Below are positions 34,446 through 43,415 of a stretch of DNA of 64,000 nucleotides, piece by piece. The DNA comes from Pontibacter mucosus. GTDB taxonomy: Bacteria > Bacteroidota > Bacteroidia > Cytophagales > Hymenobacteraceae. Position 1 is the first letter of the stretch; each line of letters opens with the position of its first letter. The stretch covers positions 186,001-250,000 of the forward strand of contig NZ_QBKI01000001.1 of assembly GCF_003054055.1 (NCBI RefSeq), read 5' to 3'. The translations under genes were made by a program, and so were the position numbers. A model generated the notes under the pieces. That model was not told the origin of the DNA. It saw only the letters and a program-made list of their open reading frames with translations, and ran no database searches.

Positions 34446-35759
34446 CTACTCGATGCGGCGTTTCAGGAACCAGCGGCTGTTTACCGTAAAGCCGAGGCCG
34501 AACTGCAGGTAATCCTCTTTTATCAGGCCGCTGTCGGTGGTGCCGCGCTGGCCGTACCCCAACGATAGGTTTAACAGATACAGGTCGTAAATAGTGCCAC
34601 GGCCCAGCGGGAATGTGAAGCCAGCCGTTACGCCCATGTCCTTGATATCCTCTCCGTTCAGGCGGTACTGCGTGTCGTTGTAGTAGAGGCCTCCGCGGTA
34701 GGTGATGCGCTTAAAGTAGCTGTCGATGGCGTTGGCGTTAGGCGTATACTCTGCTCCCAGGGCCATTCTGTAGCTGTCCTTCAGGTTGTCGTTGCCGCCC
34801 TCAAAGGATTTATACTTTGACCACTCGTAGGTGCTGAAGTCTGCCGCCACCGTCAGGTTGCTGCCGTTGTCGATGCTGATGCCGGCGCGCCAGTTGGCTG
34901 GCAGGTGGATGGAGCTGCTAAGCGTGTCCTCGTACGTAATCAGGCCCGCCCCCGACTGGTCGGGCAGAAGGCTGCCATCCGGCCCGCGGCGCTCTAGCGA
35001 CACATCGCGCTCAGCCTCCAGGTCCGCGGCAAAAGTATAGACGCCGCCCACGCTCATGTTCAGCTTGTCTTTGAGCTTTTGCCTGTAGTTGATGCCCGCC
35101 CGGAAGATGAAGTCGCTGTAGGTAGTGCGATCCACGCGCGTGATGTTCACGATGCTGGCGCTTGCCTGCTCCGGGTCCTGCACGTTGGTTCCAGTTTCGG
35201 TGATGGTGTTGCCGAACAGGTAAGAGGCGCTACCGCCGATGGTCAGCCCGCCGAACAGCCGGATGCCGTGAGCAAAGTATGCCTCCGAAAGGCCGCCCTC
35301 GCCGGAGTACTTGCGCAAAATGCTGGCCTGCGGGTTGCCCTCCACCTCAGAGGAAGAGTTAATCTCGTAGTTGATTGTAGTGAAAGGACGCAGCCCGACA
35401 GCCGTAGTCCAGCGCCTGGAGATAGGGATGGCCAGCGAAAGATTATACAGGTTGGCGTTACCGTCGCGCTGCGAAGCGTACTGGCTCTTTACGGTTTTAA
35501 ACTGCCCTGCCCCACTGAAATCGAAGTTGGTGATGCTGTTATAGTATAGCAAAGCCGGGTTAGCCGTGTTCGGCTGAAAGCTGTTTCCCGCACTAATGCC
35601 TGCCCCGGCCATACCAGCCCCGCGAATGCTGCCGTAAATCTCATTGACCTCGCCCATGCCGTAGCGTGAGTAGGGCGTATTGCCGATAAGCTGCGCCTGG
35701 GCCACCTGCGTCAGGCATAGTGCCGCGAAGCCTATCAGTACTCGGAGTGTCTTATGCAT
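34446..35759 (-). CDS. Outer membrane beta-barrel protein (FadL/OmpP1-like)
   Basis: A 437-residue protein with a signal peptide (MHKTLRVLIGFAALCLTQVAQAQ, cleavage near 23). The mature part starts NTPYSRYGMGEVNEIYGSIRGAGMAGAGIS, like many Bacteroidota FadL-type barrels, and continues with alternating beta strands to an aromatic C-terminal strand (LQFGLGFTVNSRWFLKRRIE). It probably moves hydrophobic molecules across the outer membrane; the substrate is unknown. Its start overlaps the coaX stop by 8 bases, so the two are likely co-translated. Confidence 0.75.
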   Translation of the reverse strand: MHKTLRVLIGFAALCLTQVAQAQLIGNTPYSRYGMGEVNEIYGSIRGAGMAGAGISAGNSFQPNTANPALLYYNSITNFDFSGAGQFKTVKSQYASQRDGNANLYNLSLAIPISRRWTTAVGLRPFTTINYEINSSSEVEGNPQASILRKYSGEGGLSEAYFAHGIRLFGGLTIGGSASYLFGNTITETGTNVQDPEQASASIVNITRVDRTTYSDFIFRAGINYRQKLKDKLNMSVGGVYTFAADLEAERDVSLERRGPDGSLLPDQSGAGLITYEDTLSSSIHLPANWRAGISIDNGSNLTVAADFSTYEWSKYKSFEGGNDNLKDSYRMALGAEYTPNANAIDSYFKRITYRGGLYYNDTQYRLNGEDIKDMGVTAGFTFPLGRGTIYDLYLLNLSLGYGQRGTTDSGLIKEDYLQFGLGFTVNSRWFLKRRIE

Positions 35760-36471
35760 TATATGTCAATATTCTGTGAAGCCCGATCAAGACCAGTTCA
35801 GGAATTACAAAGATGCGTCCTTTTAACTTTTTTTCAAAAAATCCTGCATCGCCCCCGCAAAGTATAACCACTAAATCGGCAGCTCTTTCGGTATAGGCTT
35901 GGATAAAACCATTGAGCTCGGCCACGCTGCCGGCCAAAACACCGCTCAGAATGGACTCCTGGGTACTTTGCCCCGTCAGCGGAAAATTTTCGTCGATTTG
36001 CTGTACTAACGGCAGCCGCTCTGTAAAAGTATGCAGGGCCCTGAATTTCATCCGGAGCCCGGGCGCTATCCCCCCGCCCTGGTATTGCCCCTGCGCGTCC
36101 ACAAAATCATGCGTAATGCAGGTGCCCGCGTCAAACACCAGGCAGTTGCGCCCCGGGAACAGGTAATTGGCCCCCACGGCGGCGGCAATCCTATCGGCGC
36201 CCAGCGTTTGCGGGGTTTTGTAGCGGTTAATAACAGGCAAGGCTGCCTGTGGGGTTAGCTCCAATAGCTTACCCGCAACAGACAGCCTTGCTTTTATACT
36301 TTCTGCGCCTGCACCCACCGAGGCAACAATGGCACTTTCAAATGTCTGGGATTGCAGCGCGGGCGGCAGTTGGTCCTGTCCTTCAAAATAGCCCTGCTCC
36401 ACCAGGGCGCCCTCCTCGAAGATGCCATACTTGGTGCCGGTGTTCCCTATATCAATGGCCAGGTCGCGCAT
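35752..36471 (-). CDS. coaX: Type III pantothenate kinase
   Basis: A 239-residue ASKHA-fold kinase that phosphorylates pantothenate in the first step of CoA synthesis. Signatures are AIDIGNTGTKYGIF (phosphate 1 loop, about 5-18), KTPQTLGADRIAAAVGA, CLVFDAGTCITHDFVD and GGGIAPGLRMKFRAL. It complements panC and panD at 9.6-10.9 kb. The 3' end overlaps the outer membrane protein start. It begins 6 bases after the pseudouridine synthase stop, so all three may form one leftward transcript. Confidence 0.94.
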   Translation of the reverse strand: MRDLAIDIGNTGTKYGIFEEGALVEQGYFEGQDQLPPALQSQTFESAIVASVGAGAESIKARLSVAGKLLELTPQAALPVINRYKTPQTLGADRIAAAVGANYLFPGRNCLVFDAGTCITHDFVDAQGQYQGGGIAPGLRMKFRALHTFTERLPLVQQIDENFPLTGQSTQESILSGVLAGSVAELNGFIQAYTERAADLVVILCGGDAGFFEKKLKGRIFVIPELVLIGLHRILTYNA

Positions 36472-36476
36472 GCAGC

Positions 36477-38147
36477 TTACATGAAATACTTTAGCTGGAT
36501 CACTTCTTTCTCGGTAAGGTAGCGCCAGTCGCCGCGCGGCAGGTCTTTTTTGGTCAGGCCGGCATACTGCACGCGGTCCAGCGACACTACGTCGTAGCCC
36601 AGGTGCTCGAAAATACGGCGCACAATGCGGTTACGGCCGATGTGTATCTCCAACCCTAGGAACTTGTTAGACTCTCCCAGCAGCGCCACGTCGTCCACTT
36701 CAGCTTTGCCATCCTCCAGCTCCACGCCTTCGGCTACTTTCACAAAGTCGGCTTTGGTGATGGGCTTGTCCAGCTCTACCTGGTAGATTTTTTTGATGTT
36801 ATTGGATGGGTGCGTCAGCTTCTGCGCCAGCTCTCCATCGTTGGTGAACAGCAGGAGGCCGGTGGTGTTGCGGTCAAGGCGGCCTACCGGGAAGATGCGC
36901 TCCTTGGAGGCATTGCCCACCAGGCTCATCACCGTCTTGCGGCCTTCCGGATCGTCCGTAGTCGTCAGGAAATCCTTTGGCTTATTCAGCAGCACGTATA
37001 CCATCTTCTCACGGCTCAGGAGCTGCTTGCCATAGTGCACATTATCGGTAGGCTGTACTTTATAGCCCATTTCCGTAATCACCTCACCGTTCACCCGGAT
37101 TTCTCCCGACTCGATAAGCACATCCGCTTCGCGGCGGGAACACACCCCTGCATTGGCGATGTAGCGGTTCAGGCGGATAGTTCCGTCATTCTCCTCTTCC
37201 TCGCGGTTGCTTTTCTTGATGCGCGGGTTGTTCTTGTAGCGGCTCAGGTTATAGTCTGGCGCCTGCTGCGGCTCCTCGTTTCTGTTGGAACGGTCATTAG
37301 AGCGGCCTCTGGAAGAGCTAAAGCTGCGTACCTCGCGCTCGCCCTTGTCTTCGCGGAAGCTGCGCTTCTCGCCAAAGGAAGGCTTGCCATCGCGGTTAAA
37401 GCGACGCTCGCCACGCTCTTCCCCACCTCTGCGCTCATCGCGGCGGTCGGAGTTAAAGCTACGGCGTTCGCCATCCTCGCGTCTTGGGCGGTCACTGTTG
37501 AAAGAACGGCGTTCGCCACCCTCTCTTCTGTCAGAATTGAAGGAACGGCGTTCCCCGCCTTCTCTTTTATCACCGTAAGAACGTCTCTCGCCTCCTTCGC
37601 GGCGCTCTCCGCCACGGCGGTCATCACGTCTGTCCGAGTTAAAGCTTTTTCTGTCGTTGTCGCGTCTTTCCGGCCTGTCAGAGTTGAACGAGCGGCGTTC
37701 TCCGCGATCTCCTCCCTCTCTTCTGTCGCCGTAGGGTCTGCGCTCGCCGCCTTCGCGGTTTGGCCGGTCGCTGCCGAAGCTGCGTCTCTCGCCTCCCTCG
37801 CGCCTGTCGTTGTAGCTGCGGCGCTCGCCCCCTTCTCTTCTGTCAGCGTTAAAGGAACGTCGCTCCCCGCCTTCTCTCCTATCGCCGTAAGAGCGTCTTT
37901 CACCCCCCTCGCGGCGGTCAGTATTGAACGGCTTGCGGTCGTTATCTCTTCTGTCTTGTCTGTCTCCGAACGAGCGGCGCTCTCCGCGTCCTTCCCCTTC
38001 GTCGCCAGATCTTTCGTATTTATCTCTTCTGTTAAAGATTTTCTTGCCTTCGCGGTCGTTATTTGGTCTGTCAGAACGGTTTCTGTCAGTTCCTCTTCTG
38101 CCTTCGCCGGCGTTGTCGCGGCCAGGTCTTTCGTTAAATTTTGCCAT
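36477..38147 (-). CDS. rRNA pseudouridine synthase (RsuA/RluB family) with long Arg-rich repeat N-terminus
   Basis: The C-terminal ~240 residues are a normal RsuA/RluB enzyme: an S4 RNA-binding domain (IRLNRYIANAGVCSRREADVLIESGEIRVNG), then the synthase core with catalytic Asp in VGRLDRNTTGLLLFTNDGEL and LEIHIGRNRIVRRIFEHLGYDV. It modifies a uridine in 16S or 23S rRNA. The first ~310 residues are a low-complexity Arg/Gly/Ser/Asp/Glu region built on units such as GGERRSFNSDRRE and GGERRSYGDRRE, an RGG-like disordered tail probably adding RNA affinity. The gene therefore has twice the family's usual length. The long opposite-strand frame is an artefact of this repeat. Confidence 0.88.
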   Translation of the reverse strand: MAKFNERPGRDNAGEGRRGTDRNRSDRPNNDREGKKIFNRRDKYERSGDEGEGRGERRSFGDRQDRRDNDRKPFNTDRREGGERRSYGDRREGGERRSFNADRREGGERRSYNDRREGGERRSFGSDRPNREGGERRPYGDRREGGDRGERRSFNSDRPERRDNDRKSFNSDRRDDRRGGERREGGERRSYGDKREGGERRSFNSDRREGGERRSFNSDRPRREDGERRSFNSDRRDERRGGEERGERRFNRDGKPSFGEKRSFREDKGEREVRSFSSSRGRSNDRSNRNEEPQQAPDYNLSRYKNNPRIKKSNREEEENDGTIRLNRYIANAGVCSRREADVLIESGEIRVNGEVITEMGYKVQPTDNVHYGKQLLSREKMVYVLLNKPKDFLTTTDDPEGRKTVMSLVGNASKERIFPVGRLDRNTTGLLLFTNDGELAQKLTHPSNNIKKIYQVELDKPITKADFVKVAEGVELEDGKAEVDDVALLGESNKFLGLEIHIGRNRIVRRIFEHLGYDVVSLDRVQYAGLTKKDLPRGDWRYLTEKEVIQLKYFM

Positions 38148-38251
38148 TGCTATTTATTTAGTGATGCAGTATCGCTACTGTACCTTTGGTTGTGCAGTAA
38201 TAATGGAATTGGGTAAGCTATAGTTCAATACAAATGCTTGTACTTTCAGGA

Positions 38252-38815
38252 CTAATCGGCTGATTCGCCAATGGTGTTTTCTTCGGTGGCGAAATCTTTT
38301 AGCTGCGGAAGGTCTTTGATGTGGTTGATTCCGAAATAGTCCATGAACTTCTGCGAGGTGCCGTAAAGCACAGGGCGTCCGATGGTGTCGGCTTTGCCCT
38401 TTATCTCGATCAGTTCTTTCTCCAGCAGCCTTTGGACGGCATAGTCGCAGCCTACGCCGCGTATCTGCTCCATCTGGCTTCTGGTGATGGGTTGTTTATA
38501 GGCAATGATAGCCAGCGTCTCCAAAGCAGACGCTGACAATTTCTTCTTCGATTTGTGTTTCAGATAAGTGCTGACCGTATCCTGGTACTCGGGCTTGGTC
38601 AGGAACTGGTAGCCGCCCCCAATCGCGTAGATCTGGAAGGCAAAGCCCTGCTCCTTCAGCCGCTCGTTTATGGCTTCCACGGCTTCCAGCACATCGCTTA
38701 CCAGCACCTCTTCCATCCCCAGCGCCTCCTGCAGGCAGCGCTGAATCTCCTCAATGCTGATGGGCGACTGGGCACAGAAAACAAGTGCCTGAATATGGTG
38801 TTGCAGTATATCCAA
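38252..38815 (-). CDS. scpB: Segregation and condensation protein B
   Basis: A 187-residue kleisin-associated winged-helix protein of the Smc-ScpAB condensin. The opening HIQALVFCAQSPISIEEIQRCLQEALG and the core SASALETLAIIAYKQPITRSQMEQIRGV, followed by LLEKELIEIKGKADTIGRPVLYGTS, are canonical. The start is TTG at 38815, because the conserved N-terminus begins immediately and no ATG is near. It is 13 bases from the DksA-like gene and probably in one unit with it. Confidence 0.93.
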   Translation of the reverse strand: MDILQHHIQALVFCAQSPISIEEIQRCLQEALGMEEVLVSDVLEAVEAINERLKEQGFAFQIYAIGGGYQFLTKPEYQDTVSTYLKHKSKKKLSASALETLAIIAYKQPITRSQMEQIRGVGCDYAVQRLLEKELIEIKGKADTIGRPVLYGTSQKFMDYFGINHIKDLPQLKDFATEENTIGESAD

Positions 38816-38828
38816 AGGAAATTAGCTA

Positions 38829-39218
38829 CTAATCGTTACGCTGAAGCTTGGCCTCGATAGAGTGCTGGGTGTGCGGTACCGCGCGCAGCCTTTCCTTAGG
38901 GATCAGCTTGCCCGTTACGATGCAAACGCCGTACGTGCCGTTCTTAATCCTTATCAGCGCGTTCTCCAGCTGCTGGATAAACTTCATCTGGCGGGAAGCC
39001 AACTGGTTCAGGCTTTCCTTCTCCGCTGTATCCGCACCATCCTCGAGCATCTTAGACGGAGAGGCTGTGTTATCAGTGCCAGAGTCATTGCGACGGCTCA
39101 GGGTCTCCTTAATAAAGGCTACCTCTTTACGAGCGTTGGCTAGCTTCTCCAGGATGATCTCTTCAAACTCAGCAAGCTCTTCTCTTGAATAGCGCTGTCT
39201 TTCTTCGTTTGTATTCAT
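38829..39218 (-). CDS. TraR/DksA-family protein with degenerate zinc finger
   Basis: A 129-residue protein with an N-terminal coiled coil (about 10-50), an acidic turn region and a C-terminal DksA-type domain (ENALIRIKNGTYGVCIVTGKLIPKERLRAVPHTQHSIEA). DksA binds RNA polymerase through its secondary channel. The four zinc cysteines of classical DksA are not kept: one Cys remains (GVCIVTG) and the second pair reads HTQH. A metal-independent fold is likely; similar sequences are common in Bacteroidota (recollection). The gap 39219-39549 upstream is AT-rich with no gene seen and probably holds divergent promoters. Confidence 0.85.
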   Translation of the reverse strand: MNTNEERQRYSREELAEFEEIILEKLANARKEVAFIKETLSRRNDSGTDNTASPSKMLEDGADTAEKESLNQLASRQMKFIQQLENALIRIKNGTYGVCIVTGKLIPKERLRAVPHTQHSIEAKLQRND

Positions 39219-39549
39219 TGCGTTAACTGTGAAATAGTTTTACCCCTTAGACTACTAACCCCTGTTAGTAATTATAAACTAAATTTGGCGTATGCGTCCA
39301 TAACACCAGACGCACAGTTATAGTTTAACTTGCTAAACTCTTACAAAATCTTAGCCAAGATCCATTTTTGAGACCTAGGGTGTGCTAAAATTGCTGCAAA
39401 AATAAGAGTATTCTCAATACTTTACTATTGACGTCAACTATTTAACCTTTTTTTATTATTGATAATCACTTTAATTTCAGCCGCTCACCTCTGGAACGAT
39501 AGTTGCGGAGGCGCTGCTACGGCCTTTAGGCTGCTAAAATGACTGCTTT
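39219..39549. other. AT-rich divergent intergenic region
   Basis: 331 bases between two divergent genes. No frame of interest, no clear hairpin and no full -33/-7 promoter was found, although AT-rich blocks at both ends suggest promoter regions. Confidence 0.5.
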
Positions 39550-40146
39550 ATGAAGAGATTTACTTTCCTGCTCGCTGCCATTCTTTTTGTGTCAGCTTTG
39601 TCTTCTGCCTCTGCACAGGTGCGCCGCACACAGGCAGAGCCCTCCCGCACGGTTGTGCTGAAGGCTAACGTGCTCAGCCCCTTCGTGCTGACGGCCTCTG
39701 GTTTTGTGGAAGTGGCCTTTGCCCCGCACATGAGTGCCCAGCTGGGCGCGTTCACCACCGGGGCTTCTTACAAGGATGTGAAGTTTAGCGGACATGGCTT
39801 TACCCCGGAGGTGCGCTACTACCTCTCCGAAACCAAAGAGGCCCCGAGGGGTGCCTATGTAGCCGGTTACGGGCGCATCCTGGACTACAAGCTTACAGTA
39901 GACGATGAGGAAGAAGGCAAAACTTACGAGGCTTCTTATAAACCCCTAGGAGCCGGCGTGGCTATCGGTAACCAGTGGATTTTTAACAGCGGCATTGCAG
40001 TTGATTTGTTTATGGGCTTAGGTGTGAATGGCGGTAGCCTGAAGGTGAAGTCCGGAACGAAGGATGACTTTGACCTTGGTTTCCTGAACCTGGTGGGCAG
40101 TGGTGTCCGCTTCAGGCCGGGGCTTACAGTCGGCTATAGTTTCTAG
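39550..40146 (+). CDS. DUF3575-type outer membrane protein
   Basis: A 198-residue protein with a signal peptide (MKRFTFLLAAILFVSALSSASAQ, cleavage near 23). About eight amphipathic beta strands follow, with the TVVLKANVLSPFVLTASGFVEVAFAPHMSAQLG opening typical of DUF3575 barrels and a terminal aromatic strand (FRPGLTVGYSF). It is likely a small outer membrane barrel of unknown role. It ends in a strong terminator and is followed by repeat copy E. Confidence 0.8.
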   Translation: MKRFTFLLAAILFVSALSSASAQVRRTQAEPSRTVVLKANVLSPFVLTASGFVEVAFAPHMSAQLGAFTTGASYKDVKFSGHGFTPEVRYYLSETKEAPRGAYVAGYGRILDYKLTVDDEEEGKTYEASYKPLGAGVAIGNQWIFNSGIAVDLFMGLGVNGGSLKVKSGTKDDFDLGFLNLVGSGVRFRPGLTVGYSF

Positions 40147-40159
40147 ACTATGTTTATGC

Positions 40160-40194
40160 AAAAGTCCCGCTTTAGTTTCTAAAGCGGGACTTTT
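40160..40194 (+). terminator. Strong terminator after the DUF3575 gene
   Basis: A perfect 16-bp stem: AAAAGTCCCGCTTTAG (40160-40175) with CTAAAGCGGGACTTTT (40179-40194) and a TTT loop. T-rich sequence follows. Confidence 0.95.
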
Positions 40195-40232
40195 GTTTTC
40201 TCTTGGGTTTAGCAGCGACAGCTGTATTTCCT

Positions 40233-40690
40233 TCTCGCATGGCGCAAGTATTTATACTTGAGTCTTAATTATGGTGTAGAGTCTGTGCCTCGGCTGGGCT
40301 GCAGAGCCATTTATACTTTGATCTATACTTGCGTTGCCCCCTTTATACTTTGGGTATACTTTTATACTTGCCAATTTATACTTTCTTTGGCGCAAGCGTC
40401 CGCTTATGCCTTTAGCCGCTGCCCTGCTGTCATCTCGACCTTTGGGAGAGATCTGATTAGAATTCCGGAAAGATCTCTCGCGCAGCTCGAGATGACAGGA
40501 GAAGTATGAAGTATAAATTCCTCTCTCCGGAGGGGAGATTATACTTGTAGGGACAGGTCGTGACCTGTCCGCGCGATAACTGAGACTATAAAACTTATAC
40601 TTCAGCTTTAGTAATCACAGACTCCCCTCCTTAGACTACCAAGAACGCGAGTTCGAAGGTAGCGAGCGCAGCTCTGAGGGGCAGAGGTGC
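40233..40690 (-). repeat. Composite intergenic repeat, copy E
   Basis: In plus-strand order: an M5-like block (about 40265-40310, reverse complement containing CACAGACTC), M6 (about 40388-40412, GGCGCAAGCGTCCGCTTATG), M1 (40428-40497, TGTCATCTCGA to TCGAGATGACA), M2 (40551-40570, with one change from the perfect palindrome) and a truncated M3 (about 40617-40645). Orientation is as in copy A and opposite to B-D. M4 is missing. It fills the gap between the DUF3575 gene and ribH. Confidence 0.8.
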
Positions 40691-40725
40691 TTGCGCCTGG
40701 CAATGGTAAAAGTTTAAGCTCGTGC

Positions 40726-41202
40726 TTAAAAGCTCAGCATGCCAATGGCAGCTGCTGCGGCTTCTACTCCTTTGTTGCCGTGCTTGCCTCCGGCTCTTTC
40801 CAGGGCCTGCTCCAGGGTATTGGTGGTGACAAGCCCAAACGAAACCGGCTTGTTGAACTTCAGGGCGACGTTGGTGAGCCCGTTTGCTACGGCATTATTG
40901 ATGTAATCGTCGTGCTTGGTATCTCCCTTTATAACCACACCGATACAAATCACGGCGTCTATCTCCTCTTGCAAGGCCAGAAACTGTGCCCCCAAGGTTA
41001 GCTCGAAGCTGCCTGGCACCGTGTTGATGTAGATATTCTCTTTTTTAGCACCATGCTTCAGCAGGGTATCCACGGCGCCCTGGCATAACACGCTCGTTAT
41101 ATCGTCGTGCCACTCTGCCACTACAATGCCAAAGGTCTTCTGGGAGATGTCGGTAAATTTATTCTGGTTGTAATCGCTCAGGTTCTTTAATGCTGTGGCC
41201 AT
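40726..41202 (-). CDS. ribH: 6,7-dimethyl-8-ribityllumazine synthase
   Basis: A 158-residue lumazine synthase, the penultimate enzyme of riboflavin biosynthesis. The family motifs appear in order: GIVVAEWHDDITSVLCQGAVDTLLKHGA, the VPGSFELTLGAQFLA substrate loop, ICIGVVIKGDTKHDDYINNAVANGL with the catalytic His, and FGLVTTNTLEQALERAGGKHGNKGVEAA. It is monocistronic, between repeat copy E and a gap with TTCGTGATTCGC-like phrases (41207-41260). Confidence 0.95.
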   Translation of the reverse strand: MATALKNLSDYNQNKFTDISQKTFGIVVAEWHDDITSVLCQGAVDTLLKHGAKKENIYINTVPGSFELTLGAQFLALQEEIDAVICIGVVIKGDTKHDDYINNAVANGLTNVALKFNKPVSFGLVTTNTLEQALERAGGKHGNKGVEAAAAAIGMLSF

Positions 41203-41340
41203 ACTTCGTTCTGGTTATTCGTTGCTCGATGTTAGTTATTCGTGATTCGCAGTTTAAAGGTCATCCCCGGCGCATCCGCGATTTTATACTTTTATACCTG
41301 CTGCCGGAGCACTTTATACTTTGCAGCTGCCAAAATACCA

Positions 41341-41375
41341 ATAAAAAAGCGCTTCTGCCTAAACAGAAGCGCTTC
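41341..41375 (-). terminator. Terminator of the TPR gene
   Basis: AAGCGCTTCTG (41347-41357) pairs with CAGAAGCGCTT (41364-41374). The A-run at 41343-41348 becomes the T-tract on the minus strand, 25 bases past the stop. Confidence 0.88.
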
Positions 41376-41399
41376 TTGTGTTATTCAAGTATAAGTTTA

Positions 41400-42119
41400 C
41401 TACTCTGCTTGCTTACCGCCTGCCAGTTCCTCGGCACGTGCCTTAAACTTTTTAGCATCCGTAACTTCCGCAGAAGCCACATAGTCTTTGATGATTTGAT
41501 CATACACCCCCACAGCAGCGCTGTAGTTGTTGCCAGCCTCATACGCAAAGCCTGCTTTTAGCAGATACTGCGGCGAGAAGAACTCGTTAGCGTTGTGGCT
41601 GGCAGCTTTCTTGTACATGTCAGCCGCTTCGCCGTGCTTGCCTTGCTCCAGCAGCGCGTCGCCGGTTAAGTTATAGGCACGGGCCTGCAGCAGGTAATCA
41701 TCAGACTCAAACTTCTTAAGGCGCGCCTCCGCCTCTGCAAACTGACCTTGCTTTAACAGCGCCACACCAGCATAGAAATTTGCCAGGTTACCGGCGTCTG
41801 TGCTGCTATACTCGTCTGCTATCTCCAGCAGACCCGGGTTCTGGCCGTCTCCGTTCAGCGCCTTGCTCAACGAGTCAGCCTCGAAGTAGTAAACGGCCTG
41901 GAACATGGAGTTTTGCGCCTCCACATTCTGGGTGCTACGGTAGTTAAAGTACAGGAAACCGCCTACAATAACAGCAGCGATAGCGATGAATACCCCCAGC
42001 AGCTTCGATTTGTTTTTCTTCACAAAGTCCTCTGAGCCATATAGGCGTTGCGCCAGTGCATCAGGGTTCTCAACCAGCTCCTCAAATTCGCTGTGGTTCT
42101 TAACTGTTTCTTTTGCCAT
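41400..42119 (-). CDS. Membrane-anchored TPR protein (YfgM-like)
   Basis: A 239-residue protein with a cytosolic N-terminus of about 38 residues, one transmembrane helix (about 40-60, LLGVFIAIAAVIVGGFLYFNY) and four or five TPR units outside (for example AGVALLKQGQFAEAEARLKKF and GDALLEQGKHGEAADMYKKAASH). Architecture and size match YfgM/BamD-like periplasmic TPR proteins, which in E. coli work with the Sec translocon and chaperones such as PpiD. A ppiD homologue is in this window but not adjacent. Function is inferred from architecture only. Confidence 0.82.
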   Translation of the reverse strand: MAKETVKNHSEFEELVENPDALAQRLYGSEDFVKKNKSKLLGVFIAIAAVIVGGFLYFNYRSTQNVEAQNSMFQAVYYFEADSLSKALNGDGQNPGLLEIADEYSSTDAGNLANFYAGVALLKQGQFAEAEARLKKFESDDYLLQARAYNLTGDALLEQGKHGEAADMYKKAASHNANEFFSPQYLLKAGFAYEAGNNYSAAVGVYDQIIKDYVASAEVTDAKKFKARAEELAGGKQAE

Positions 42120-42238
42120 CCGTGTGTTAATGTATTATAACTTCAAAAGTATGAATTAAAAGTAATTAGAATCAATACTTTCAGTTTCTAAACACCAAAT
42201 TTATACTTTTTAATTCCTGCTTTGGTCTATAATGTGCC

Positions 42239-43285
<1,047 letters not shown>

Positions 43286-43415
43286 GAGTAATAGTCTATA
43301 GTACGTTAAAGATGTCCGTTTATACTTTGCTTAAAAGCCTAAAACTGGGGCAAATATAAGCCTTAAACGGTTTGTCACGCGAAATTAAGGATAAAAGATA
43401 TCAATTGGAAATTTA

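Noticed and set aside
36810-38216. Long rightward reading frame opposite the pseudouridine synthase gene
   Set aside because: It exists because the Arg/Gly/Ser codon repeat of the real gene lacks stops on the other strand; its protein is a meaningless Ala/Val/Ser pattern without a start context.
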